Below, in pieces: positions 1 through 12,636 of a stretch of DNA of 64,000 nt. Both the position numbers and the translations under genes were made by a program. Within the stretch, counting starts at the first letter, position 1, and each line of letters opens with the position of its first letter. The DNA lies in contig JAPEUQ010000011.1 of the NCBI GenBank assembly GCA_027946365.1, positions 1,364,001-1,428,000 on the forward strand, written 5' to 3'. The notes below the pieces were generated by a model. It made no database searches. It worked only from the letters and a program-made list of their open reading frames with translations, and had not been told where the DNA came from. The DNA is from Kalmusia sp. IMI 367209 (lineage: Eukaryota; Ascomycota; Dothideomycetes; Pleosporales; Didymosphaeriaceae).

Positions 1-655
1 CTCTCTTCGGTTGTTCGTGACTGAAGACAGGTCAGTCACTAATAAAACAACGACCTTTTCGACGAACATACCGCTTGTACCACATCGATGTAACGAGAAT
101 AAGCGACGGACTAATAGCGGACTCAAACATGCCCAACAAAAAGCGGCACGCAGCGAGCGAAGCATACGAGTTGCAGGCCGCCGTGCAAGCTACAACAGTA
201 CCCCAAAGGCAGACCATAGTCCCCAGGTATTTTGCAAGCGGAAGTCGTTGCATCAGAAAAGCATGAGGCATTTCGAAGATTAGGAAAGCGAGATAGAACA
301 GCCACGAGAGCGTGCCGTATTGTTGAGTCGTAAGGTTAGCATCCTCAAAGATGCCCATAACCGCTGCATAATTTACTTAATGATTGTTAGCTTCATTTCT
401 GGCGAACCATGCTGCGAACTCACAAAGAGATTTGTCGAGATATTGAAGGAAGTAGCAGGCGAACATGATAGGCACGATCATCCAATCGATGCGCATCACT
501 AGCTTCCTCTCATCGACAACCGTATGTTCATCGCCTGTCTCGTTATACTTCAAGAACTCGAGCGCCTTGTCCATATTCTTGTATGCGCCCTTTTCTGGTG
601 CAATATCGTCCGCATCTGACAGCTGTCTAGCGTCCTGAATTTCGTCTTTGCCCAT
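1..655 (-). CDS. Dal5-like MFS anion:cation symporter, 5' part (runs off left edge)
   Basis: This is the N-terminal third of a major facilitator permease of the fungal allantoate/nicotinate-type (Dal5) family, which imports organic anions across the plasma membrane. Deduced exons on the minus strand are 655-424, 375-72 and 20-1; the introns (48 and 51 bases) have GTGAGT/AG with a GCTAAC branch site and GTATGT/CAG ends. The hydrophilic N-terminus is followed by RIDWMIVPIMFACYFLQYLDKS, and then LLNYAAVMGI and TTQQYGTLSWLFYLAFLIFE, the family's usual first and second membrane segments with the D-K motif. The sequence ends just after WYKRHEQPKR, which in the family follows membrane segment 4. The remainder lies outside the window. 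Family assignment is firm; substrate is unknown. Confidence 0.88.
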
Positions 656-3600
656 GATGTCTATCTCTTGCCCTTTCCTCCTCGATTAACTGAAGTGGGC
701 TTGTCTTTGAGATAAGAAATCCTCCAGATGGTCACGGACGGTAGTATTTCTATCGTCCGACAAGCACAAGGCCAAGTACCCGTCATTGATAATGGTTACT
801 GCCACCCACCGTTCATCGACATGGTGACTCCTGTATCCGGAAGGTGAATTACAGAAGCGCTACTGAAATGAGAAATAGTGCGAAGCCGGTTAATTCGGAT
901 TGGTCGTCATCGTTGGGGTAATACACAGCGGTTGAGATTGCCGGTGCGGGGACAAGATAGGCTTATCGCAATAAGGCGAGCGGCAAATGCTTGAGCGTAG
1001 CAGGCAGAGAAAGGCACAATGACAGAAGTGGGACAAAACATCATACCTAGGATCGCGATATTATTGTTGCGCCTTGGTAGAATTCGCGCGAAGTTCTCCT
1101 CGGCGGGTAGCAAAGATCACGTGTCCGATACTGGTCCTGATTTTGGACGATGTTATTAGCTTTTGAATATCGACATTGAGTAATCCTTCCATTCAAAGAT
1201 ATAAGCCAAAACGCCTCGCTTCTTGTGTTCAATTTGTATGTCCAGGCTACGATCCAAATATCTACCCGGTTGCACTCCAATCTCAGCCAACTTATTGCTT
1301 TGATAGTGCCCCGACTCGTATTACCAACGATCCGTTCAGTATGACTTCGAAGAAGAGATTTATCTGCTTAAACCGCCTGTGGTTTGCGCTGTGCGGTCGT
1401 ACTGCTTGAGGTCAAGGTCGATGCGCTAATTCGGTCTACGTGTCCTACTTTTAGGCAGCTATGTACAACCGATCCTCTGTTTCTAAACACCGAAATGCAA
1501 GATGAATAGAGGGACTACTCACCTATGGAGCCTCAACTAAACAACGATAACAACGTGGTAGGCCTAGGTAATATCCGGGACGAGGCGTTCACTTAGACCC
1601 GAGTTGGAAATAATTTTGACCGGTTGTTTACAATAAAGTCATGGAGATTGAAAAAATCCGAGGTACTGAACGATGTCATCGCGCGTAGAAATGTTGGGTC
1701 GCCTCTAAAAGTGGTGCCGTACCTGCATTGAATTCAAGGTGCGATAGCGTTACCAACGGTAATAGATCATACTTGTGGTCGTTCAAAATGATTCGCGATG
1801 ACTCGAATATATTCCGTGGGTACATGAACTAAAGGCGGATCTATTGTAGAGCCGCATACACGGCACCCAAGATCTAGGATCATACACGTAATGTATCGCG
1901 AAGCTACACGTTTTGTTGATTGCAGTGTACGGATGAAAAGCTGGTACATTACGATTAATGGCGTATGTTGTTGAGTTTAGAGAAATAGGAGGCTAGCTCT
2001 CTACAGAAGAAACATTCTTGTGTATGAGGACGGAATTACTCAGGTCGCTTTTTTGATGACTTAGTAGAGATCGCGATAGAGCGGACGTCGAGAGTATCCT
2101 ATCCGACTCTTTTCCACGAGACTCGAGCGGTGCATGACATGAAATGACCAGGATCAGCATAATACTAATTTCGTTTCCCAGTGAGATTGAGGCTCAACTC
2201 GGAGGCGAGTCGGTCCCGTTCGGTAAGCCGGAATTCGGATGTACATTGTAGCAAAAATTGGTACGATTCCAGGCAAAAATTTGCAATTCGCTCGAAGGAT
2301 AGAATGATGAACAAGTTGGAAGAATTGCAGGGTTCTGTCAAGCTAAAAAGTGCGTCATAGGTGAAGGAACGCGGACAAGTCTTGGGGCTACCATGGTCAG
2401 GAGTTGCTCGGGTCCATCTGGTGTCCTCGTCCGAACGTATTCCTGCATAAGGCAAAGGTGTTGATAAAACGATGATCTTGGTCGCAGACTGCAAGGATTT
2501 CATTGTTGGAAGGGTCACTCTCGTAAAATGGGAATCATGTAGTCAGTAGACGCATCCTAATAAAGTATGTAATCTCGTGCAGAACTCCAAAGTAGGCGCC
2601 TAGTAAAACGCGACAAATTTTACACATGCCCAGCGGACGGGCAGACCCTAACTTACCAGCTATGACGTACGCTATCACACATCGGGTCTTTGATAAAATG
2701 TTATCAGAGGGGAAATGAAGCCATAGAGGATATTGAGGCGTGTTAAGGATGCGGAGGGACTTGTTTCCATTGCCCAAGAGATAGGCGAGTGCAGCCACCG
2801 TGGGGTAGATCGTGTTAAAGGGCTGGAGCATCGCCTTTCGACATTAGCATTCAACCTCTTGAGTTAGGCAATGGCGTTGAAGTCCCTGCAGGATTGAGTG
2901 TTCGGTTGGGTCCAGGGTGTCCCCCAGTCTTGGGCCTAAACAAGCGGGCTCTTGCACAGAGAATTTGATTAGCCTATAGTTGAGCTTCCTCTCCATTGGA
3001 TGGGTAGAGATGCGGGTGTTTTACGTCGCAGAAAGAAAAGTATGTCAGCAGTGGAGGCTGGGTAACGTGTGGCTTTCTGGCGGGACTGTTCGCTTACAGC
3101 GAGGCGGCGCCATGTCTTCAGCAACGTAGTCGAGCATTTGGTAGCTATCATTGGCAATCTGATAAGATGATATGCATGGAAGCGTTCGATTCTCCACGTG
3201 TAAGCCGGGTGCTGTAGCTCAACGGGGCTAGAGTGAATTGAGTGCTAGGGGTTGGTGGTCGCCCAAGAGTGGTGGAATTATGCACGGCACTTTGCAATAC
3301 GGATTTCGCCAATCTACGCTTCGCAAGGCGCGTCTGATAAAACGTCTGGGTGGGCAGCGCAGAAGGGACCTTGGGCTCGCTTGCAGAGTGCGTCTGCTGC
3401 AGGATCATGAGTGAGAAGAAGAAAAATTACCGCTTCCGGGCAGTAGTACTGTCATGCGGGAGGCGACTCTCGCCGGGCAGCCACATGGCCGGTGGTGACT
3501 TTCGTGGTCGGAAGGAAAGAATGACTACAGCGCGTACCGTGCATGAGCAGTTGTATCGACAAGGGATGGCAGCGTTGTAGAGGCATCTGTCCGCTGCTTT

Positions 3601-5280
3601 CGCCAGGTCGCAAGCAAGGCCGAGTCGACTGAACGGATAGACTCTTCCGATGGGGAAACGCTTCCGAAATGTGTTTTCTGGGATGTGTTTTCTGGCTGGG
3701 GGTACTCCATCACGGACTGACTGGGAATGCGGCGGTGGATGGATGGTGGGCGGTCAACGGCTGCGGCAGACAGGTAATCGGCACACCGGCTTACGTCGGC
3801 ATCTTCACGTGTGGCAGCCACGATGCTCGAGGGCTGGAAGGTGCGGTGTTGTACACGCGGGGCAGCACGTCCCTCGTCGCCCCTCGTCGCCCCTCGTCGC
3901 CTCTCCTCTCATCCCCTACTCATCTCCTCTCGCACGACAATGCAGCCTCTCGTCAGTGCCGACTGCACCACCCACGCCAATGCACGCATCCGCCTCTTTG
4001 GGATGTTCTTAATCTTTGATCTTCCCACTGGCCGCACCCCGCTGGATGCCGCGGATACGAGGCTGGTTGTCACGGGTAGGGTCGCGAATTTCAGTTTCTG
4101 CATGTCCACCAATGGCCCAACCTCAGCCCTGCCCGCTATCTCCCCAGACGAGTATTGGAACGGCAGGCAGGCCTATTTCTGTTGCAGCCACTCGTTCGCT
4201 TGCCGACATCAGACTGCGACCGACAAAAAGTCGGTGACGGGGCTGGGACGCCTGCAGCACTACGCAGAAGGCGGCTAGTGCCCATCGCCCACGACCGAGT
4301 CACCGAATTTCGGCCCTGTGAAGTTCGAGGCAGCATCGCGAACTGCTCACGGGCGCGGCTACGTGACTTCTGGTGCATCACCTTGGTCCTCGGCCGCGAC
4401 ACGGCAGCGATCACTAACTCGGAGTCGCACGGCATGCTCCTTTGCTCGGCGCGGGAAGTGGAGTGGTTTCGCACAGCGAAGCGGTACATGGACATCGTAG
4501 CAGCCACAGCAGCCACACGTCGTCCGCCAACTGATTAGGCACCACGAGCTCCGACGCCGTCCGCGCCGGTGCCTGGGTATGGCATTCGCTGCCGTCCATC
4601 CCTACGCGGCCAGAAAGGGCAGTCTGATGCTGCGTGGAGCTGTCAACAAGACGACGTCAAGCACTGCCTGACTACACTGCAGCCTCTCTGACTAACAAAA
4701 CGTCCTGCACAGCACTCGTGGGTGTCCAATTTCGGACTGGGGGTCGGCATCGACCAATGGTTTATCAAAGCCCCGAAAGGGTTTAGCCTACGCCTTCATG
4801 CAGGCCCCTGTCTACGGTGTAACGTCGCCGGCCAACTGAGTTCAAGAATAACAACACCAAAAAGCTTGCCTACTCCAGCGCCCAGACCTCCGGACTGCCA
4901 TGCCGCCAAAAGGGTTGGGGACCACGCCATTATGCCGCCCGCGTAATGCCAGCCCTGCACGAATTCGACAAGGGTTCGCTCCCGTTGTTGTACCCCTGCC
5001 ATGCGGGCGCCCATCTTCAGCAGCTCCATAGCTTAATTCCGAACGTTGCAGTGCTACCCTTCTATAAGACCCTCAGCTTGCCCTCGATGGTGTAAGCTCA
5101 TCCCCAACACATAAGCATCCCCAATCCCGATTAACTCGCCTGCCACTGCCCTCTAGCATCTTGCTTGCTGCGAAGTATTGCCTACCTGAGCAACAAATAG
5201 CTTCAGCCTTGTCCAGCGCAATCGCCTCTCCGCGTCATCAACGCTCAAAACCCTTCCCACCATCACCTCACATACCAGCA
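656..5280. other. Gene-poor interval
   Basis: No reading frame in this 4.6-kb stretch shows a recognisable domain, signal peptide or convincing exon structure. Frames are short and broken on both strands. The only repeat seen is a 10-base unit (ccctcgtcgc) three times at about 3870-3901. No tRNA-like B box was found. The distal end serves as upstream region of the bZIP gene at 5281. Confidence 0.6.
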
Positions 5281-6059
5281 ATGGACTCCCAGTCTTTTGA
5301 CGCTTGGTGGTCACAGGGCAATTACCCTTTGCCTCCGCACCAGACGACCATTTTCGAGCTTCCACCGGATCTTTCAAAAGTTCCCAGCCTCAGTGGATCG
5401 CCTGTGAGTACTTCCCCCAAACTTTCGTCAAGCATTGTTCTGACTTCCCAAGGTCTCTTCCACATATGATCAGTTCCCTGGTGCCATTCCGCAAGAATAC
5501 TATCCCCAGATCGTCAGCGAAGCCATGCAATTTGGGAGCTATCAAATTCCCATGACACCGCCCGAGTTTGGTTCAGATCACGACAGCCCGTACTGCAGTC
5601 CGCGTCCGCCGCCACACGTCGAACCCGTCTACCCACACACGCAAATGTCCCAAGTTGCCACACCCACAGAACGAACACACACAACTTCAGGGGCAAGTGT
5701 CCCACGATCCATAACATTGAATTATTCTAACGCATCTACAGAGGAGAAGAGCACAGAACCGTGCCGCACAGCGCGCCTTCAGAGAACGCAAAGAGAAGCA
5801 TGCACGAGATCTGGAAGCACAGCTAGCCGCGCTCACCGACAAATACAATAAGCTTGAGACATCACATTCAGAACTCAGTGCCGCGTACGAGAAGCTCCAA
5901 AAGACAATCGAGCTTCTCACCCAAGACGACGCCGAGGGCGAGGACGACGAGGGAAAGCAGTCGAGGCGGCGGAGCAGCAACTCAGAGACACTCCGTAAAC
6001 TGTTGGAGATAATACATGGCGATTACAAGGGCGTCCCAGTGAAGAACGAAAGCCCGTAG
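5281..6059 (+). CDS. YAP/AP-1-type bZIP transcription factor
   Basis: A nuclear DNA-binding regulator of about 226 residues. Exons are 5281-5403, 5453-5692 and 5742-6059. The first intron is GTGAGT...AAG with a TTCTGAC branch; the second begins with GCAAGT (a GC-AG intron) and ends CTACAG, and only this splice joins the upstream exon in frame to the basic region. The basic region (about residues 122-143) reads RRRAQNRAAQRAFRERKEKH, carrying the NxxAQxxFR signature of fungal Yap1/Pap1 factors. A leucine zipper follows with leucines at five successive heptad positions. The C-terminus is acidic then serine/arginine rich. It lacks the long cysteine-rich C-terminal domain of true Yap1, so it is a small Yap-like member; oxidative-stress control cannot be assumed. 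Start chosen at the first ATG of the open frame (MDSQSFDAWW). Confidence 0.9.
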
Positions 6060-8987
6060 AGCGAAGTGTAACATGCTTGTCTTCGTTTCTTGCCTATTAT
6101 TCACGAGTTCTCTTCGCTTAGCCAGGCGCTCTAGGCGTTATGGAGTTTGAATTATGCTTGTTCCATATCATTTCTGTCTTCGTTCTTCAGCGTGGGAGGG
6201 GTCTGTGGAATGCTGGGACTTTGATCCCTTCGAATTTCTGGCATAGGGGGCGGGCAAATCAGCGCTGGCAAAGAACCAGCCAATTCAACTTTAGAAACGA
6301 ACTTTAAACGCTTAGATTCACGACCTTACCAAACTATCGTACATAGTCTCTAATACCACACCAATCAAACCGTTTGATAGGAAATAACGACTCAGTTCCC
6401 ATCCCAATACAGTCCAGCTGATAGCCATCAGCTCTGAGCCTTCTCGCTCACGCACTGACGCGGCAGCCAAACCCGGCACCTCGAACACCTTCCTCGACCC
6501 CGGCGCCTGCTCATCTAGACTTCCGAGCTGGCATCAGCAAACGGCGGCACCCGGCCAATAGGACCACGTGTGCGGGTGGCGGTAGTTGTCGGCCCCAGGG
6601 TGTTGAAGCCCCCAATTTGATATTTCGTCCCCGCATGCCGCGTTCTGGTACTGTGGCACACTCCTGTTTCTGGACAATCTCCTGCGCATTGGTCTGATGG
6701 AGATCATTGTGGCCCAGGTACGGAAGCGAAGAGCAAAGTTGGGGGCACTAGTGCGATCTACACTTGCACGGTTATTAGTTGCTGTTTTAGTGCAGGTGGA
6801 ATGGGCGCGGAGAACTGCTTTGGGAACATTGCCTACGCCAATGCCTGTCCGTCGCCTATCTCTGGGGAAGTGTTTGATTGTAGGAGATGTTCGCTGTAGC
6901 AGAATATTCTCCGCTGCTATTTGAAGCGTCGAGATTGCTACCTCTCGCCTAGTCGGTAGTGTGAAGCGCACTGTTCGTCAGGTGAATGAGCAGGCTGCAC
7001 TGATCGAGGTAGACAATGAGGGAGACGCAGGACAGAAACGGATCCACGGTATCTGCACAGTAGACTACCTGGTAGCCCCTCGCGGTACACCGAAGACCGA
7101 TCCTAGGACGGTGTCGGCTATACCCGTCTTGCTTTGGCATGGACCCTGCGTCCCCCCGTCCTGTGCCTGATACGTCGACCCCTGGTGGCTAATTTTTCCC
7201 GCTGTAAGGCTACCAGGATAAGTGAAGCTTAGCTTACTTACGTTTTCCTTTGACAGCTGCAGTCGGGGAGGACGGACACGTGCATCCCACCCTCCATGGA
7301 GTATGAAGGTAGCCACCTCGGCCGATCCCGAGCGCAATGTCGTGAGATACTGTCAGACAATGCGAGGCTGAACAATTTTAGACATTGGTGGTAGGCTGGA
7401 GTGCCGCGCACGCGAGCTGGTCTTCGACTATCGACCAGATTGGGAAACTCTACATGTGGAGCGATGCTGCGAGGGACGGTGAGGCTGTGTGGTATCCTGC
7501 AGCGAAGCCTGCATCGAAGGCGCGTGGAAGCTTACATGCCATCTACGCCATCGCTTCTCCCACCGCCCATCTACCAACCTCCGAAATGCTCCCTCGTATT
7601 CGCGAAAGCACGTCTCACGATAGACGACCACAATTCAATAACGCCATGACATCAGTCACATCGGCCGACACATGCTGCAGTCAGGCTGGCCCCGCAAAAA
7701 AGCAATTCCAAACGCCCGTGCCTATAATTACTCCTGGTATCTAATCTATCTTGGAAGGGTAACCAAGGGCGAATTGGACTAGATAATCTTTGCGTTAGCG
7801 GAGAATCAAAAGCTTGACTTTGTCCTCTTCGACGTGGCGCGTACGGGCCACCTGACTGGCCTAAAAATAGGGATTCTATCGGCAGCTGCAGCTGAATGTT
7901 TGAATCTTCGATGGACGCGAAAACGTCCGATCACCGCATCAAGAAATCAGAAATCGTATGCGCGCTGTGCGAGACTGCAAAGCCTCGAGGATTGCATCGC
8001 ATCGTGCGAAGTTGCATTCATCTCGTTATTTTGAGATGGTGTGAAGTTGCGGTGGGAGGACCAACGTAGTTGCAGCTGCGACTGCAACCACAACATCCGC
8101 CGCCACGGTTGGTGCGTCTGTACAACTGTGTCTTGACCTCGGACCTCGAAATCCGGACCTGCAAATCCGGACCTGCATGCGCACACACTTGTCTGTGGAG
8201 AAACAGCGACATTGTCGGTGTGCTGTGCGTGGGGTCGCGACCCCCCTGTCGTGTCAGTGCACCTCAGAACCTTAACGCAGAGCCGCACGCGTGGCAAAAA
8301 TAGTCTTACATGACAGACGCAGCTGCACCGGGGATTGGGAGGGCTGGAGGACAATGGACGTACCGTCAGTGCGTATGTTGCGTCACGCATGGGGCGTGGA
8401 GGTCGAAGGACAGGTGTGCAAGTGAGATCGGAGGGGGCTGATACATCTGGCCGGAGATTCGATGAGTGACAGAGTGAGTCCTGCAATCTTGTGGGTTTTG
8501 GTGTTGGCACTTGAAAAGCGTGGCTCGCGCCTTTGATGGGGAGGGTTAGGAAGTTACTGTTGACCCATAGTACGCGACTTGTGGAGAGGCTTTGACGATA
8601 TCATGGTAGCAAGGCGACCCATCACTCGGGCTACAACTCATTAGGAAACCAACGATGGGGCGAAACGATGGTGCCATGGAGCAGAATACCAACACAAAGA
8701 GCGAGGTAAGGCAATAGACATATGGATACATTGAGGTATAGAACAAAAGGCTAATTCGTCAAAAGGCATTACCTGTGGCTCGACACACTCGACGCCATTC
8801 CCACTTCATTCTCATCGTCCATTACCCCTCCGCGCCACGACCCTGCCACACACTGCCTTCTGTTCCAAAGAACATTCGCGTCCGCAATGCATGCCGCCAG
8901 CTTCCCACCTTTTCATTACCGCCGCACTACACCCTGACATGATTTTACTCAAGAGACATCAGTACCTTCACTCTTTCCCTGCGATTC
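6060..8987. other. Intergenic interval, no supported gene
   Basis: Open frames here (for example minus strand 6534-6971, 145 codons, and plus strand 7385-7744) have no recognisable domain, composition or splice context. A perfect 14-base tandem duplication (aaatccggacctgc) lies at 8149-8176. Nothing else stands out. Confidence 0.5.
8149..8176. repeat. 14-bp perfect tandem duplication
   Basis: Two adjacent copies of aaatccggacctgc, 8149-8162 and 8163-8176. It lies in a region with no supported gene and is probably a simple replication-slippage duplication. Confidence 0.8.
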
Positions 8988-9452
8988 CTAGCATGCAATG
9001 TTCCTCGCATATGCGCTCGTGCCCTGTCCTTGAGGTGCAGCCACCAAATCCGTCTCTACCAACGCCCTCGTATAAAACACACAAGCCGTCTCCAATTGTC
9101 CACCCGGACTGCCATAGTACCCAGCAGGCACCGGCACGTTCTCAGCCCAGAAAGCGCCCTTGCACTCGGTGCTAGTGCCGAAGCCGTAGCACTGTTCCAG
9201 ACACTGTTGTTGCAGCTGCGTGGTATTCGTTGTGGGAGAAGGGTAGTATGCGGCGTAGAGCTCAATGGATTTGGCAGAGGCGGCGGGTAGGAAGTCGGTA
9301 GGCGCGGAGGTGGATTGCTCGTATGGGTTGTTGAGCGTGCAGGTGTCTGGAATGGGTTTTACTGCTGGGCCACCAGCTCGTTGTGTGAGGGTTGTTGGGA
9401 GAGCAGATGTGAGGGCCGCGAAGGCAGTGAAGAGGGTGGTTGAGACTAGCAT
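8988..9452 (-). CDS. Small secreted cysteine-containing protein
   Basis: A single-exon 154-residue protein with a clear signal peptide (MLVSTTLFTAFAALTSALP, cleavage near residue 18-20) and no membrane segment afterwards. The mature part holds six cysteines: one in DTCTLNNPY, a CLEQC pair, one in ECKG, one in TACVFYTRAL and one at the C-terminus (NIAC), enough for three disulphides. There are N-glycosylation sequons in the TNTTQ region. I do not recognise a named domain; proteins of this style are common as lineage-restricted secreted proteins in Dothideomycetes (inference). The ATG at 9452 is the only sensible start, since the signal peptide follows immediately. Function unknown; a candidate effector or cell-surface protein. 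Confidence 0.8.
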   Translation of the reverse strand: MLVSTTLFTAFAALTSALPTTLTQRAGGPAVKPIPDTCTLNNPYEQSTSAPTDFLPAASAKSIELYAAYYPSPTTNTTQLQQQCLEQCYGFGTSTECKGAFWAENVPVPAGYYGSPGGQLETACVFYTRALVETDLVAAPQGQGTSAYARNIAC

Positions 9453-10393
9453 AGTGTTTGGTTGGAGTGCGAATCGAGAGCGAGCTTTATGATAAATTTA
9501 GTGTTGTATAGGAATGGGCTTTATGAAGCTATGTACTGGTTGTAAAATTGTTGTCAGAGTCTTTCGTGCGAGGAATCCTCGTTCAATAAGTATCTGTTGG
9601 TGGCTGGTGACCCGCAAATCAATAAAGTCAGAAGCTGATCGTGCATCAGGCCTCCTGCCTCGCACGGCCTCAGCATATATACCTCTCCAATATTGCACAA
9701 CATATCACACGATGTAATGTCTTTGCCCCATCCGTAATGGGCACTGTCGCTCGTGCGACACGCGAACAAAGTCGATTCGTCCCAACAGCGGTGCGATGAT
9801 GTTGGATGCAGGGAACTCAAGAGAGCTCAAGGGTGCCAACGACGATCATCGTTGCAGTTTGGGGCTGATGCACCGCCGCAGCGACGTCATTGGCGAGATC
9901 GGCGAGGCGGGGAGGTTGGCGATTGGGTGGAGAAGGGGCTGATGCCGCAGATAGAGTGATGTCACGTGGTTACGGTGTTAGCGACGTCAACCAATACGTT
10001 ATTGATGAGGCACGAGTCCTGAACCGGACAACGAGCATGGCGTCAATGTCTCACAACATTAGTAGCGTTACTTCGTTGAGTAGGTTTCTTCTTCGCAGCT
10101 TCTGAGCAACAGTTTGTCGATCGCCGTAGGCCTTGTGGTCAGCGACTAACACAGCCTCGTGTGGGCTTTGTCATTGGCGAGCGGGAAAAGGCTCACTTGT
10201 TTTTACTATACTTACGCTCTGCACCACATATTCCCTCGACGGTAGTCCTATCAAGTCTAAATTTATAGATAATACCTGCTAGTAAATTGTGTGCTGCTGT
10301 ACACTATATATACACTCTTGAGCTCTATGCGTATGCCGAAATGTCTCCATGACGCACACCATCCAATACTATCACAACACATGTTGTGTAAGC
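9453..10393. other. Intergenic interval
   Basis: Upstream region of the small secreted protein and 3' side of the aminopeptidase. It contains an AT-rich catatatacc element near 9674-9683 that could act as a distant TATA box for the minus-strand gene at 9452. No gene seen. Confidence 0.5.
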
Positions 10394-12028
10394 TTAAATG
10401 AAAAGCTTCGATCCATGGTACATGACAGGGTTGGCATAATCTGCCACCGTGAAAGAATCAGTGCGCTCCGGGAAGCCCTTAAAGGAGCGCGCATACGTAG
10501 CCACAGAGTGAGCGATGAGCTGTTCGCCATTAGCATCCACATAAACCTGCCAAAAAAAAAACAGAGAACATACTTTAGTATTCACAACCCATGCAGTCAC
10601 ATTGACGTTGCTCAAGTCATCGCAAAGCTGATGATAACACGGATCATACCAATCGCCTGCTTTGCCACCAAATTGCTTAGCCTCGTCCTTGGTCTTGACG
10701 CCCTCTGCGCCCGTCGCGATACCTCCGCCAGGAATGCCGTGCCTGATGAAGCCATCGTAGTCGCTGCGGCCGTCGAACGGGATAAACGTATAGTTCAAAC
10801 CCTGCTCTTTGTACCATTCAATGTACAAATCGCGCAACTCCTCCGAACCATTGGGATTAGCAGCATTCGTCGCGTTGTAGATTTGATACGCAAAATTTGG
10901 AGAAGCCATCATGTCGTAGTCCATGAAAAGGCGGATCTTCTTGTTTTCTTCCTTTGGAAGCGTGGCGACATAGTAGTCCGAGCCGAGAAGCCCTTCTTCC
11001 TCGCCTGCCCACCAACCAAAGCGCACGCAATTCGAAACATTGAACTTTGTGAGTTGGCTCGCAACTTCCAGCAAGCTAATTGTGCCCGAGCCGTCGTCAT
11101 TAATACCAGGCCCTTCTGCTACGCTATCGCTATGTGCACCGAGCATGACGCAGTTATCGGGATCACCGAAGGTGGTCTGCGCGATGATGTTGGTGGTCTG
11201 AATTTGTTTGACTTCGGCGTCGATGTAGGCGATTGCATCGACGTACTCCTTCTTCTTAAGCTGCTTTAGGATGGGCTCTGCGTCCTCGCCACCGATACCA
11301 AATGTCGCAACATGGTTGGGAGAAGGGGTTCCAAGAGTACCACCAATACTTCCCTTCTCATAGTTGTACACAACAATAGCGACGGCGCCTTTCTGTCCGG
11401 CATGCTCAGACTTGGTGCCGAAGGGGCATGTACCGCGCTTGACGAAGGCGATGTTGCCCTTCACCGAGTCCGGGAAATCACTTAACTCGCAGCCTTCATG
11501 CTGAGCGAGAATCAAGGTACCGTGCACAGGCTCCTTGTTCTTGGTCGGAGGCGTAAGACCCATAGGCGATGCAGATTTAGGCACAGTGTCACCTAGAACA
11601 AGCCGCGATTCGAAGATATTTCCAGAAACAGCGGGAAATGATTGGTTCGAGATATCGTAGTAGTGCCCTAGTGATAGGATGGTCTCATAAATATACGAGA
11701 GTGTGCCATCGTGTCCTATACAACGATCAGCTAGGTATGGGATGGGTCACGTGAGGTCTATACCTGCGCTTCCAATCACTCTTGTGGGATGATTATATTC
11801 CTCCTCGCCCAATTTCGCAATCTCATACAGCTTCTTTGCGCGCAAGAACAGTTTGTCGCCGCTGATGAGGTCCTGCAGCGCCGATGAATTGACAAGCGGC
11901 TTTTCTCCATGATAATCGCCGTCACCGGCAAGCTCAATCGGAGCTTGCTTCTCCGAAGAGAGCAGAGGGATCTGTAGCGCGGACGCGCCCGCAGCGACGG
12001 CGCATAGAGAGGATATAAATGCCCGCAT
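10394..12028 (-). CDS. Secreted M28 aminopeptidase with PA domain
   Basis: A zinc exopeptidase of the aminopeptidase Y/S type, about 510 residues. Exons are 12028-11764, 11715-10574 and 10519-10394. The N-terminus is a signal peptide (MRAFISSLCAVAAGASALQ). A protease-associated domain (about residues 150-250, with KRGTCPFGTKSEHAGQKGA) precedes the M28 catalytic domain. Metal and catalytic residues are visible in order: GAHSDS, NDDGSG, WAGEEEGLLGS, FMDYDM and CYHQLCDD. The first intron (GTATAG...TATAG) restores GHDGTLS in frame. The last intron is 54 bases, in frame and free of stops; splicing it out joins NTK to LIAHSVATYA as in relatives, while retention would insert 18 residues. Likely extracellular or vacuolar peptide nutrition. 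It sits among other secreted hydrolases. Confidence 0.93.
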
Positions 12029-12636
12029 GTTGTGGGATGATAAAGGAAGAGAACGAGGAGATGGACGAGGTAGAGGTGATGGGTGGCTGGGTTGCCCAGA
12101 TGACTCCAGTGGTTGGCGCGTGAGCTGAAACGCTAGTCTAACTTGGTGGGTGGAAACTCGACGCAATTGGGAGGCAGCCTCGCAACATCACCAACACCAA
12201 TTTTATAACGCATACAGACCTTCCATTCTTGATCCTGGTGCACTCGGAAGGACAATACATAGTCGAGACTAAATCATCTGAACCAATCGTAATATCATGC
12301 AACAGCTTGTAACAACCCTACAGCGACACCAATACCATGGACACGATACATAACACATGAAAAATACATTGTCCGCATAATCAATATTGATATCGCTAGC
12401 CATACATCCCAAATCCAAAAATGCATATGTAACTCCATCTTGGTATGCCTCGCCAGACATTCCAGACCCAAAAAAACAGAAGAGTGATCCGTCCCGCTAT
12501 CACTCGGCGTGATATCCACTTGCAAATCTAGAAAAGGAAAGTCCATCATGATAGGCTTCAGCACCTACTTCATCCTCGCATATTCATGCTCAGATGGGCT
12601 TATCGCCCAGCTCCTCACACCAGTCCACGACTCTCC
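12029..12636. other. Intergenic interval between aminopeptidase and RING gene
   Basis: Holds the upstream region of the minus-strand aminopeptidase and the 3' side of the minus-strand RING gene. No further gene seen. Confidence 0.5.
12201..12207 (-). promoter_or_regulatory. TATA-like box of the M28 aminopeptidase gene
   Basis: TATAAAA on the minus strand, about 175 bases upstream of the start codon at 12028. Position and sequence only; no transcript data. Confidence 0.4.

Noticed and set aside
3870..3901. Short repeat of ccctcgtcgc, considered as a CRISPR-like or regulatory array
   Set aside because: Only three adjacent copies without spacers; simple tandem slippage in a eukaryotic genome.
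6534..6971. 145-codon minus-strand frame
   Set aside because: No domain, no signal peptide, no plausible splice partners; start context is poor.
10349..11269. 306-codon plus-strand open frame
   Set aside because: It lies opposite the M28 aminopeptidase and has no domain; it is the complement of a real coding exon.
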